This document shows positions 26,128 to 34,812 of a stretch of DNA of 53,946 nucleotides, one piece after another. Source of the DNA: Candidatus Caccoplasma merdipullorum. GTDB taxonomy: Bacteria; Bacteroidota; Bacteroidia; Bacteroidales; G3-4614. Numbering within the stretch: position 1 is the stretch's first letter; every line of letters starts with the position of its first letter. The position numbers and the translations under genes are program-made. The DNA lies in the NCBI GenBank assembly GCA_017694415.1, contig JADIMW010000088.1:1-53946 (forward strand). The letters run 5' to 3'. The notes under the pieces are model-generated. The model did not search any database, was not told the DNA's origin, and worked only from the letters and a program-made list of their open reading frames with translations.

Positions 26128-28545
26128 ATGGATACAAAAAAAATATTGGAGCAAGAAGAAGGTAAAAGTAAACTTGCCGATTTCAGGGAGATACTTTTTA
26201 CATATCTCGTATATTGGAAGTGGTTCGTCATTTGTGCTGCGGTTGCCGTTGCATATACTGCGTTCGACCTTGCAAAAAAGAATGACGAATATATTGTCTC
26301 TACATCTATTTTGATGAAGAGCGACAGGAACAGCGGTTCGGCAGACAACCTGATGCTCGAGACTTTGGGAATAAGATCGACACAGCGTAATCTGGAAAAC
26401 GAAACCGAGATAATGCGCTCCAAATCGGTAACGTTGAAAGTGGTTAATGATTTGAAGATTCATACCACTTACTTTATAAAAAAGGGATTACGCCTTGTAG
26501 ATATATATAAAAATACCCCGATATATTTGGATATAGATACGAACGTGGTTCGGAATGTCCGCGGCGAGATAAGGATTGAAGCGGTTAAAGGGACGGATAA
26601 AAACGGATATGATGTTCAGGTTCTGTATAGAAACGAGTCGCAGTCATACAGGCTCGGGAATACACCAGTGTCGGTATCTATCGGAGGAATCGATTTTACA
26701 CTGACCAAACGACCGGATTACCCTGTGGTCGCAGAAGATATAGTCATAACTGTAGTTTCTCCCGATATAGTGGCAAACCATTTGTCAAAGACGCTTATCC
26801 CTTCGGTGTTGAGCAAAGGCTCGACGATTTTGACCATGTCGTTGAGGACATATAATATTTCAAAAGCGATTGATGTACTTGAAAAACTTGTATATTATTA
26901 TAACGAGTTAAGCATAAATGAAAAAAACCAGGCATTGGTAAATACAGGCAAGTTTATCGACGAACGAATTGTCGCCATAGCGAAGGAACTTGGGGATGTA
27001 GAGCGCGAAATAGAAGCATATAAAAAAGATTACAGACTGACAGACCCGCAGAGCAATGCCGGCATGGTCTTGGGTGAATTGAAATCGATAGAGCAGTCGG
27101 TTTTCGATATGGATATGCAGTTGAATCTTCTCGACTATGTGGATGAATTCATCTCCGACAAGAATAACGAATACTCTGTAATTCCGACTCTCGGCATTAC
27201 AGATGCCGCATTCAATACTATGGTGGACAAGTATAATCAGGAACTTGTAAGCCGTGCCAGAATGCTGCATTCTTCATCTGTCGATAATCCTTCTATTGCA
27301 AAAATAGACCAGAACATAAAGGTCTTGAGGGAGGGTGTTAAAAACGGGATAGAGGCAACCCGCAAGGTTATTGAACTTGAAAAATCGAGAGTACAGAAGA
27401 AAGGTGCGGAGGTCGATTCGAAGATGAACATGGCTCCCGAAATCGAGAGGCAAATGTCCGAGATAATGCGTCAGCAGTCGATAAAGAACGAACTCTATAT
27501 CTTCCTGCTGCAGAAGCGCGAAGAGAATGCCCTCAGTCGCTCCCTTACAGTTCCCACAGCAACAATAATAAACATGCCGGAGGCATCGGGGGGAGCGGTC
27601 TATCCGCAAAGGTCGAAGTCTCTTATGACCGCGCTTGCGGTAGGGTTGGTAATCCCGGCTGTCATTATATTTATTATAGGACTCTTTAACGTAACATTTA
27701 AAGACAAGATAGACATAGAGCGTCTGACCGATATACCGGTTATTGGAGAGATATCGGAAAACGAGACTAAAGAGTCGTTTGTCGTTAAGCCTAAATCTAC
27801 GGCACCTATCGTAGAGTTGTTCCGGTTGTTGAGAAACAATATACAATCCATATTGGATACCCCAGAGCGGAAGGTTGTATGTTTTACTTCTACCACGACA
27901 CAAGAAGGAAAGACATTTGTCTCAAGCAATACTGCATTGAGTTTTGCTTTGGCAAGGAAGAAGACCATTCTGGTCGGTCTTGACATACGGCGTCCGCAAA
28001 TCCGGAAACTCTTTTCCATATCTACCTCGAAAGGTTTGGTATCGTATCTTTCAGGCAAGGAGACCGATTTGGATTCATTGATTATTCCGTCTGGTGTGTC
28101 GGAATATCTCGACTTGTTGCCTGCCGGGCCTATACCCCCGAACCCGAACGAATTGTTGATAAATTCTTCGTTGGGTACGGTGTTTGAATACCTAAGAGAA
28201 AAATACGAATACATAATTGTCGATTCGGCGCCTGTTGGGATGGTGTCAGACACATTCCTCCTGACACAGTATGCCGACTTGAACATATATGTAATGCGTG
28301 CAAACTTCTCTTCCCGAAAATATATCGAGGTTTTGGAGAATCTTGTCAAAGAAGATAAATTGCGACAGTTGTATATCCTCGTTAATGCCGTAAATATCCG
28401 TTCGAAAGTATATGGATACAAACGCTACGGATACGGTTATGGCTACGGTTCTCGTTACGGGTATAGCTACGGTTATGGTTACGGATATGGAGAACCGGAT
28501 ACGCAGCACAATAAAAAACGTCCGTTCTGGCGTCGGTGGATATAG
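26128..28545 (+). CDS. Polysaccharide co-polymerase with BY-kinase domain (Wzc-like)
   Basis: 805 residues from the ATG at 26128, right after the wza-like stop. An N-terminal Wzz domain lies between two membrane helices (about 25-45 and 497-520), with a coiled-coil periplasmic part. The cytoplasmic tyrosine-kinase domain has Walker A EGKT (593-596) in TTTQEGKTFVSSN, Walker A' GLDIRRP (near 616) and Walker B YIIVDSAP (near 696). The tail (761-786) holds 12 tyrosines in 26 residues, alternating with glycine: the autophosphorylation cluster. It would control chain length and export through the upstream gene product. No glycosyltransferase, flippase or polymerase gene adjoins. Confidence 0.93.
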   Translation: MDTKKILEQEEGKSKLADFREILFTYLVYWKWFVICAAVAVAYTAFDLAKKNDEYIVSTSILMKSDRNSGSADNLMLETLGIRSTQRNLENETEIMRSKSVTLKVVNDLKIHTTYFIKKGLRLVDIYKNTPIYLDIDTNVVRNVRGEIRIEAVKGTDKNGYDVQVLYRNESQSYRLGNTPVSVSIGGIDFTLTKRPDYPVVAEDIVITVVSPDIVANHLSKTLIPSVLSKGSTILTMSLRTYNISKAIDVLEKLVYYYNELSINEKNQALVNTGKFIDERIVAIAKELGDVEREIEAYKKDYRLTDPQSNAGMVLGELKSIEQSVFDMDMQLNLLDYVDEFISDKNNEYSVIPTLGITDAAFNTMVDKYNQELVSRARMLHSSSVDNPSIAKIDQNIKVLREGVKNGIEATRKVIELEKSRVQKKGAEVDSKMNMAPEIERQMSEIMRQQSIKNELYIFLLQKREENALSRSLTVPTATIINMPEASGGAVYPQRSKSLMTALAVGLVIPAVIIFIIGLFNVTFKDKIDIERLTDIPVIGEISENETKESFVVKPKSTAPIVELFRLLRNNIQSILDTPERKVVCFTSTTTQEGKTFVSSNTALSFALARKKTILVGLDIRRPQIRKLFSISTSKGLVSYLSGKETDLDSLIIPSGVSEYLDLLPAGPIPPNPNELLINSSLGTVFEYLREKYEYIIVDSAPVGMVSDTFLLTQYADLNIYVMRANFSSRKYIEVLENLVKEDKLRQLYILVNAVNIRSKVYGYKRYGYGYGYGSRYGYSYGYGYGYGEPDTQHNKKRPFWRRWI

Positions 28546-28574
28546 TATCCGTCAGCAAAACATTATTATAATGG

Positions 28575-28615
28575 CAGAATCCCGAGAAGTTGGATAAAAA
28601 CTTCTCGGGATTCTG
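28575..28615. terminator. Perfect 17-bp hairpin between convergent genes
   Basis: Arms 28575-28591 and 28599-28615 (CAGAATCCCGAGAAGTT and its complement) with loop GGATAAA. It follows wzc (plus) by 29 bases and the 48-residue gene (minus, stop at 28651) by 35, so it can end both transcripts. Neither side has a long T tract. Confidence 0.7.
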
Positions 28616-28650
28616 CTTGTCTCGGGATACGGAGTCCTGTTTTTATACAA

Positions 28651-28797
28651 TCATGGCATCCCGAAACACTCGTGCGATACTTCGTTTTCATATACTTCCT
28701 CTTTTTCGTACGCATTCGTACCTAAAAAGAGCCACAATAAGACAAGTATTACAGCTATGGTAACACTTATGATATTCTTCTTCAGATTGTTGTTCAT
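28651..28797 (-). CDS. Small single-helix membrane protein (48 aa), unknown function
   Basis: 48 residues beginning MNNNLKKNIISV. One strongly hydrophobic segment (about residues 9-27) follows a short basic N-terminus, then an acidic tail EKEEVYENEVSHECFGMP with one Cys. Basic-in orientation puts the tail in the periplasm. GGAGAG sits seven bases before the ATG, a good ribosome site for this genome. It is 82 bases after aroE on the same strand. I do not recognise a family; the RBS, hydrophobic profile and hairpin after its stop make it likely real. Confidence 0.6.
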   Translation of the reverse strand: MNNNLKKNIISVTIAVILVLLWLFLGTNAYEKEEVYENEVSHECFGMP

Positions 28798-28879
28798 AAA
28801 TACTCTCCGATAATAAAACATGTTCGAAGAGTATAACAGCCGGGAGATATATTTGTTCAGGACGGTTCGGCGGAAGGAA

Positions 28880-29629
28880 TTAAGAATTCCATATCTTCCA
28901 TGCAGCTTCAGCCTGTCCGATGAGCATCTCCATACCGCTTTTTACCTTTGCCCCTCTCTGTTCCGCCAGTTTCATAAATAAAGTTGCAGGCGGGTTATAT
29001 ATTGTGTCGAAAATAACATGCCTTTTGCCAATATGTTCATACGGTATCTCCGGAGCTGCGTCTGTATATGGAAACATTCCCACAGGAGAGGCGTTTACAA
29101 TTACCGTATATTTGTTCATGGTTTCTGCATTTATGTTTTTGTATGTTATAGCACCGTCTTTAGGCGTGCGTGAGACGAAAAGAGTTTCTATTCCCAAAGA
29201 CTTGAGGGCGAAGTTTATGGCTTTAGATACACCTCCCGTACCTAATATCAGTGCATTCTTGTTCCACGATTCCAACATCGGAGATATTGAGCCTTTAAAA
29301 CCTGTTACATCGGTATTGAAACCCTTAAGGTGTATTTTACCCTCCACGTCGTGGGTTATCTTTATAACATTTACGGCACCTATTTCAGAGGCTGTTTCAT
29401 CCAGTTCGTCGAGGAGAGGTATCACATTTTGTTTATGCGGAATAGTAACGTTCAACCCCTTTAAGAACTTATTCTCTTCGATAATCCTTTTGAGCCCTGA
29501 TACAGATTCTATTTCGAAGTTAAGATATTCTGCATTTATATTATCATGTATGAATTTTTCCGTAAAATATTTCCTGGAAAAGGAGTGCCCCAACGGGTAT
29601 CCAATTAAACCGTATGTTTCTTTATCCAT
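28880..29629 (-). CDS. aroE: Shikimate dehydrogenase
   Basis: NADPH-dependent reduction of 3-dehydroshikimate to shikimate in the chorismate pathway. 249 residues from the ATG at 29629, slightly shorter than E. coli AroE (272), as usual in this phylum. Seen: GYPLGHSFSRKYF (substrate-binding Ser), GLNVTIPHKQNVI with the catalytic Lys, GFNTDVTGFKGS, the nucleotide-binding ILGTGGVSKAINFAL, and NASPVGMFPY. A TTG nine bases upstream would overlap the gldB stop; I prefer the ATG. Confidence 0.95.
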   Translation of the reverse strand: MDKETYGLIGYPLGHSFSRKYFTEKFIHDNINAEYLNFEIESVSGLKRIIEENKFLKGLNVTIPHKQNVIPLLDELDETASEIGAVNVIKITHDVEGKIHLKGFNTDVTGFKGSISPMLESWNKNALILGTGGVSKAINFALKSLGIETLFVSRTPKDGAITYKNINAETMNKYTVIVNASPVGMFPYTDAAPEIPYEHIGKRHVIFDTIYNPPATLFMKLAEQRGAKVKSGMEMLIGQAEAAWKIWNS

Positions 29630-29634
29630 AATTT

Positions 29635-30624
29635 TCAATTGCCGTATTTTGAGTTTGTGAGAATTTCTGCTGTTTCATATTTGCCGGACAATAACTCTGT
29701 CAATATAGAATCACTGTTTGAAGACTTTATGTAACTTTCAATTATTTTGTATCCCAGCCATATCCCAAGTCTGTCGGGCGACCCTTTCCCGAAAAACGAC
29801 GTATATGGGGCATCGTTCATATATTTCGAATATATAAGAGGGTCGGACGAATAGAGATGTTCAGATTTTACCATATATGCCCAAATATTCCTTTCGTTCT
29901 CTTCACACCATTCCATAAGTTCATCAGAATAGTTCATTATTTCCGATATGCTGCGGTTCGGAAGAATGCGGCTGATGGCATATATTATGCACCCTTCATA
30001 TATCATGCCGTCTATAACCTGTCGCTTCTTTACATTGTACGGAAAGGCTTCGTACAGGCAGACGGTGAAAATATCGGGTACAATCCGGCTGCGTTCCCTG
30101 TTTTTTAACTGATAATCAAAAAATACGCCTTTATATCCTTTGTATTCTTTACCGAGGTAATTATCCAACGCTATCGACATAATAGAATCGGCCGTTATTA
30201 TTGATTGGGAAAAACCCGATACATGAGTATAGATTTCAGGAAAATAACTGCCCGGGAAGATAGATAAGTAACGTTTTGCTCCGCAGGAAAGCTCCTTTTC
30301 TATATCGCTTGTATCGTAAAAAATATTTTCCGTGTCTCCGTACAACTGTCCGAAACCTTTGGCTGATGCATATACCGATTTTAAATCCGAAACCATTTTA
30401 TCTGTAGAGTCTCCCGGAAGGCTGCATTTTATAATCCCGGTCGCATAAATTTTAAGTATGGGAATGTAATTGTTCGGTAATATGCCGGTATCGTCGGACA
30501 TAGCCTTCAATAATTCACGGTCGAACCGTTTTAACGTTACCGCATGACCGGAATCGTCTTGGCAGGAACATGCCGGAATTGTCATGTATATAATGGTTAT
30601 GAATATATATATAAACCTGTCCAT
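29635..30624 (-). CDS. gldB: GldB-like lipoprotein
   Basis: 329 residues with an N-terminal hydrophobic signal ending in PACSC, a possible lipobox (Cys19 or Cys21). The body matches the GldB family: FDRELLKA near the N-terminus, SIMSIALDNYLGKEYKGYK, the ENERNIWAYMVKSEHLYSSD block and the C-terminal GSPDRLGIWLGYKIIESYI. GldB is needed for gliding in Flavobacterium but is retained in non-gliding Bacteroidales, where its role is unclear. No other gld genes are in the window. Its end lies a few bases from aroE, so the two are cotranscribed. Confidence 0.85.
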   Translation of the reverse strand: MDRFIYIFITIIYMTIPACSCQDDSGHAVTLKRFDRELLKAMSDDTGILPNNYIPILKIYATGIIKCSLPGDSTDKMVSDLKSVYASAKGFGQLYGDTENIFYDTSDIEKELSCGAKRYLSIFPGSYFPEIYTHVSGFSQSIITADSIMSIALDNYLGKEYKGYKGVFFDYQLKNRERSRIVPDIFTVCLYEAFPYNVKKRQVIDGMIYEGCIIYAISRILPNRSISEIMNYSDELMEWCEENERNIWAYMVKSEHLYSSDPLIYSKYMNDAPYTSFFGKGSPDRLGIWLGYKIIESYIKSSNSDSILTELLSGKYETAEILTNSKYGN

Positions 30625-30808
30625 TCAAACGTTCTTTATAATCCCGTCAATTGCGTTTCATCAACCGGTCATAAATTCACGGTTATTGAAAAAACGCTCG
30701 CTAAGATAACAATTAATATTCGAAAAACGGAGCTTTCGCATCTTTCGGATTATATCCATTTATGCAAAATATAACATGTCGTTAAACGATAAATACGGTA
30801 AATATTAG

Positions 30809-30824
30809 TATCTTTGCAAAGATA
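30809..30824. promoter_or_regulatory. Palindromic double -7 box TATCTTTGCAAAGATA
   Basis: A perfect 16-bp palindrome in which TATCTTTG (consensus TAnnTTTG) is read on both strands. It lies 31 bases before the amidase ATG (plus) and 184 before gldB (minus). It can serve as the -7 element for the amidase gene, and possibly as a weak divergent promoter. Confidence 0.5.
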
Positions 30825-30855
30825 TAGCGTATAACTGCGGCAAACCATTTTCTGT

Positions 30856-32004
30856 ATGTTGTATAAATTGAGGAATAGTTTAGGGTTCGGGTATATTCTG
30901 ATACTTGCATTTGTTGTTTCGATAAGTATCGTCATACCGTCATATGCCGCAGAATCGGGGACGTTTACCGTCGTACTTGATGCAGGACACGGAGGAAAAG
31001 ACCCCGGGGCGATTGGAAGCAAAATACGGGAAAAGGATATAAATCTCGGCATAGTTTTGAAACTCGGGGCCATGATAAAAAAGAATCACCCCGACGTAAA
31101 GATAATATATACGCGGAGTACCGATAAATTCGTCGAACTTGTGGAACGTGCCCGCATAGCCAACCGCAACCATGCCGATTTGTTTATTTCGGTTCATACA
31201 AATGCCGCACAATCAAAATCCGCGAGAGGAACAGAGACGTATGCGTTAGGTTTGGCAAAAACCGCAGAGAACCTGCAGGTTGCAAAGCGCGAGAACTCCG
31301 TAATCCTGTTGGAAGACGACTACACTACGACATACGAAGGATTCGACCCCACATCGGCCGAATCGTATATAATGTTCGATTTTATGCAGGGAACCAACCT
31401 CGAACAAAGCATAAATCTTGCCGCTCTTGTTCAGAGTCAGTTCGAAGACAATGCGGGGCGCGTTGACAGGGGAGTCCGTCAAGCCGGATTTTGGGTGTTG
31501 CGCGCAACAAGCATGCCGAGCATTCTGATAGAGGTCGGATATATAACCAATGCAGAAGAAGAAAGGTATCTCGCTACAGAGGCGGGGCGTCAGAAGATAG
31601 CGGAATCGATATACAACGCATTTAGAGAATATAAATCGGGCTGGACGAGAAAGCAGAATATAAAAGTCTCAACGTCGAAAGATACGCAAAGAAGCACATC
31701 ATCGGCTCAACAGAATAATATCGACACCACACCGTCGAGTCGGGGAAATGCCGATGCGAAAACTAAAAAAGGAGAATCGTATAAAATACAGATTATGGCC
31801 TCGCCTGACCGTTTGAATACGAAATCTTCAGCATTCAAAGGGTTGTCTCCGGTAAACTATTATACCGAAAAAGGTTTATATAAATATACATACGGAGAAT
31901 TTCCGGATAAAAATTCCGCATCGAAAGAGTTGTCCCGTGTACGCAAATTGTTTAAAGATGCATTTATAGTACATTTTGTTGAGGGAGAGAAAGTTAATTA
32001 TTGA
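30856..32004 (+). CDS. N-acetylmuramoyl-L-alanine amidase with SPOR domain
   Basis: 382 residues: signal peptide (1-about 35, ending SYAAES), an Amidase_3 domain (about 38-260) and a C-terminal SPOR domain (about 308-375, YKIQIMASPDRL...). Zinc ligands and catalytic residues are visible: LDAGHGGKDPGA (His), EKDINLG (Glu), DLFISVHTNA (His) and LIEVGYITN (catalytic Glu). It cleaves the stem peptide from muramic acid, probably at the division septum, where SPOR domains bind denuded glycan. The linker (260-305) is Ser/Thr/Gln-rich. Followed after 18 bases by the MCE gene. Confidence 0.94.
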   Translation: MLYKLRNSLGFGYILILAFVVSISIVIPSYAAESGTFTVVLDAGHGGKDPGAIGSKIREKDINLGIVLKLGAMIKKNHPDVKIIYTRSTDKFVELVERARIANRNHADLFISVHTNAAQSKSARGTETYALGLAKTAENLQVAKRENSVILLEDDYTTTYEGFDPTSAESYIMFDFMQGTNLEQSINLAALVQSQFEDNAGRVDRGVRQAGFWVLRATSMPSILIEVGYITNAEEERYLATEAGRQKIAESIYNAFREYKSGWTRKQNIKVSTSKDTQRSTSSAQQNNIDTTPSSRGNADAKTKKGESYKIQIMASPDRLNTKSSAFKGLSPVNYYTEKGLYKYTYGEFPDKNSASKELSRVRKLFKDAFIVHFVEGEKVNY

Positions 32005-32022
32005 TAATTAAAATATCGCGAT

Positions 32023-32919
32023 ATGAAAAAGATGTTTACAAAGGAGGTTAAGATAGCCGTTACGGTAATCTTGTGTGCTGTTATCCTTATAATAGGAATA
32101 GATTATCTGAAAGGCGTAAACATTATGAAACCAGTCAATTACTATAATATACAGTTCGACCGCGTTAGCGGACTTACCCTTTCCGCACCGGTGGAAATAT
32201 CAGGTTTTCAGGTAGGGCTGGTACGCGATATGAAATACAACCAGAACACGGGAAAAATCGATATAGAGATAGATATAGACAAATCGATAAACGTGCCTGT
32301 CGGGACGTATGCGCGACTTGAGTCGGATATACTTGGCACATCAATAGTCGCACTATATCCGGCATTAACGGCCGAGAACATGTATCAGCCCGGTGATACT
32401 ATTCCCGGAGTAATAGAGGAGGGGATGATGGATTCCGTAGGCAAGGATATCCTGCCGAAGGTTACCGAGATGCTGCCCAAAATAGACAGTATATTGACCG
32501 GTATTAACAATATTGTAAACAGTCCCGAACTTGCCGTAACGGTAACGCGTTTAGATGCCATTACGGCTGATTTGGAAACAACGAGCGGCGAACTGTCGAA
32601 ATTCATGACCTGTCAGTTCCCGGCCATAGGAAACAACATAGATACGGCTGTATATAACCTGAAAGGAGTTACCTCCGAACTCGACAATGCCAATATAAAA
32701 GGAATAGCAGCATCGGCAGATACAGTATTGATGAACATAAAAGATATAACCGCAAAACTCAATGAGCAGACAAATACTATAGGGTTGCTGCTTAATGAAC
32801 GCGGCGTTTATGATGAAGTAGTGAACACATTGCAGAGTGCCGATTCGCTTCTTATAGACCTTAGAAAACATCCGAAAAGATATGTTCATTTTTCTCTGTT
32901 CGGGAAAAAGGATAAATAA
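32023..32919 (+). CDS. mlaD: MlaD-like MCE-domain protein
   Basis: 298 residues: one N-terminal membrane helix (about 8-26), one MCE domain (about 37-115; NIQFDRVSGLTLSAPVEISG and YARLESDILGTSIVALYP) and a long helical C-terminus (about 150-280) that would extend into the periplasm. MCE proteins form hexameric rings that pass lipids between membranes together with MlaE and MlaF. Those partners are at the left end of the window, 31 kb away. The amidase just upstream shares the transcript, as in many Bacteroidota. Confidence 0.9.
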   Translation: MKKMFTKEVKIAVTVILCAVILIIGIDYLKGVNIMKPVNYYNIQFDRVSGLTLSAPVEISGFQVGLVRDMKYNQNTGKIDIEIDIDKSINVPVGTYARLESDILGTSIVALYPALTAENMYQPGDTIPGVIEEGMMDSVGKDILPKVTEMLPKIDSILTGINNIVNSPELAVTVTRLDAITADLETTSGELSKFMTCQFPAIGNNIDTAVYNLKGVTSELDNANIKGIAASADTVLMNIKDITAKLNEQTNTIGLLLNERGVYDEVVNTLQSADSLLIDLRKHPKRYVHFSLFGKKDK

Positions 32920-33255
32920 CGACGTTATTTAAAATGTCTCTAAATAACAATTGATTTTCTCTAAAAAGAAATCAATACTGTTTTTATGAAAAAATGGGGT
33001 TCTGATGCGTAGATATGCCGACGGCATAACTACGGAATCTTATTCGCTCCAAAATATAACATGTTGATATTCATGTGTTTGAAAAAATAATCATGTGTTT
33101 TTAAACATAAAACGGGCAAAAAGGTGTAATTGAATAGGAATCAGTACGATACAAAAAACGTAAAACAACCAAAAAAATAAGCGTTTTTTTTTTAGAAAAA
33201 GTTATGCAACCTTTGTGTCTGCTTAAAATAAAAAGTATAGAATTTCAGTAATAAA
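32920..33255 (+). other. 336-base non-coding region before dnaA
   Basis: No gene. From left to right: a weak GTTATTT/AAATAAC stem right after mlaD (32924-32948), an ATTGATTT/AAATCAAT stem (32949-32975), a 27-base near-palindrome (33008-33034), then A-rich sequence with a T run (33184-33193) and AACCTTTG at 33208-33215, one base off a -7 box. I see no cluster of TTATCCACA-type DnaA boxes. Confidence 0.55.
33008..33034. repeat. Near-perfect 13-bp inverted repeat upstream of dnaA
   Basis: Arms CGTAGATATGCCG (33008-33020) and CGGCATAACTACG (33022-33034) flank a single A; one base in each arm does not pair. The short spacer and dyad make it look like an operator or a tight hairpin, with no T run behind it. 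Confidence 0.7.
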
Positions 33256-34638
33256 ATGGCGTCTAACAGTGAAGAAAAGTGGGGTCAGTGTCTGGCCATA
33301 ATAAAGGATAATATAGGCGAGCAGGCTTATAAAAGTTGGTTCGCTCCTATTACCGTTTATGGCTTCGAAGAGAATACTTTGACGCTTGGAGTTCCGTCAT
33401 CATTTTTTTGCGAATATCTTGAAGAGCATTACCTCGACCTTATAGAGAAAGTGCTGATGCGGGTTTTCGGTGCCGGTATAAAACTGATGTACCATGTAGG
33501 TATAGTAAAGGAGCCGAGTGCCTCTATAGATATTTCGGCAAAACAGCAACGCAGCGGTGTAAGATTTTCGAAAAACATTCCCGATATATTCAAACAGAAT
33601 GTATATGAAGATTTGGATCCGCAGTTGAATTCGAATTACACGTTCGAAAACTTTTATCCCGGTGTCAGCAACATGTTGGCAAGAACTGCCGGCCTGACCA
33701 TTTCGCAAGCTCCGGGTAAAACCGCGTTTAACCCGTTGTTTATACACGGAGAGTCGGGAGTAGGCAAAACACACCTTATGCAGGCCATAGGGCGTCAGAT
33801 AAAAGAGTGTAATCCGAAGAGCCGGGTATTGTATATATCGTCTCACCTTTTCCAGTTGCAGTTCGTAAATGCAACCCGTAGCAATACCGTTCCGGATTTT
33901 ATCAATTTCTACCAAAGCATCGATGTGCTGTTGATAGACGATATTCAGGATTTGGCCGATAAGACCCAAACCCAGAACACGTTCTTTCATATATTCAACC
34001 ATTTGCACCAGAACAGCAAACAGTTGATCCTTTCAGCCGACCGTCCGCCCGTTTCGTTGGGAGGGATACTTCCGCGATTAATATCCCGATTCAAATGGGG
34101 ATTATTGGCCGAGGTGGAGCGACCCGATTATGAACTGAGGTATAATATACTGAAGAATAAGATTAAACATGACGGTCTGCCAATATCCGATGAGGTTATC
34201 GAGTTCGTTGCACGAAACGTATCGGATAATGTACGAGATTTGGAAGGGGTACTTGCATCGTTAATGTTCCGGGCAACAGCATTGAATAGAGAGATAAGTC
34301 TCGACCTCGCAGAGAAAGTTCTCTCCACCAGTGTAAACATCGAGAAGAAACAGATTACCATTGAATTAATACAGGAGAAGGTCTGCGACTATTACAATAT
34401 GGATGTAAAGTTGTTGCAGGCAAAGACCAGAAAACGCGAAATAGTACAGGCTCGGCAAATATCCATGTACCTCGCAAAGAAATATACCGATTGCTCGCTC
34501 GCCAGAATCGGTTCCATGCTCGGGAAGAAAGATCATGCAACCGTATTACATGCCTGCAAGACAATATCCGATTTAATGGAAATAGACAAGACCATAAAAT
34601 CGAATGTCGATGAAATAGAATCTATGCTCAGGAAATAA
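33256..34638 (+). CDS. dnaA: Chromosomal replication initiator DnaA
   Basis: 460 residues, full length. Domain I (1-80) includes SWFAPITVYGFEENTLTLGV; domain II is short; the AAA+ domain III has NPLFIHGESGVGKTHLMQAI with Walker A at 165-172, Walker B VLLIDDI at 224-230 and the sensor/arginine region PRLISRFKWGLLAEVERPD; domain IV (about 365-460) has the DnaA-box-binding signature GSMLGKKDHATVLHACKTI. It unwinds the origin and is also a transcription factor. Downstream is a strong terminator. Confidence 0.97.
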   Translation: MASNSEEKWGQCLAIIKDNIGEQAYKSWFAPITVYGFEENTLTLGVPSSFFCEYLEEHYLDLIEKVLMRVFGAGIKLMYHVGIVKEPSASIDISAKQQRSGVRFSKNIPDIFKQNVYEDLDPQLNSNYTFENFYPGVSNMLARTAGLTISQAPGKTAFNPLFIHGESGVGKTHLMQAIGRQIKECNPKSRVLYISSHLFQLQFVNATRSNTVPDFINFYQSIDVLLIDDIQDLADKTQTQNTFFHIFNHLHQNSKQLILSADRPPVSLGGILPRLISRFKWGLLAEVERPDYELRYNILKNKIKHDGLPISDEVIEFVARNVSDNVRDLEGVLASLMFRATALNREISLDLAEKVLSTSVNIEKKQITIELIQEKVCDYYNMDVKLLQAKTRKREIVQARQISMYLAKKYTDCSLARIGSMLGKKDHATVLHACKTISDLMEIDKTIKSNVDEIESMLRK

Positions 34639-34681
34639 CAGAACCATTCCTGATTCAAGACATAACCCAAGATTAAAAAAC

Positions 34682-34730
34682 AACCGGGGCGGATAACAAA
34701 TCATGTTTTGTCGTTCGTCCCGGTTTTATT
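34682..34730 (+). terminator. Rho-independent terminator after dnaA
   Basis: AACCGGGGCG (34682-34691) pairs with CGTCCCGGTT near 34717-34726 (one G-T pair), with a further inner ACAAA/TTTGT stem, followed by TTATTATT. It lies between dnaA and the convergent nuclease-domain gene. Confidence 0.8.
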
Positions 34731-34812
34731 ATTCGGTTATCGGTTGGCATTTTACGGAGCAATTACATATTGCATATATCCCACAGAGTGGAGTGGGATG
34801 GAGGTATCCCGA

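Noticed and set aside
29635..30624. Gliding motility or type IX secretion locus
   Set aside because: Only a GldB-like lipoprotein is seen. No gldK, L, M or N, spr or por genes are in the window, and gldB is common in non-gliding Bacteroidales.
32920..33255. Possible origin of replication next to dnaA
   Set aside because: The gap is AT-rich and has a dyad, but I find no cluster of TTATCCACA-type DnaA boxes and no 13-mer repeats. Gene orientation does not switch consistently here. A cumulative GC-skew minimum at this point would be needed to support it.
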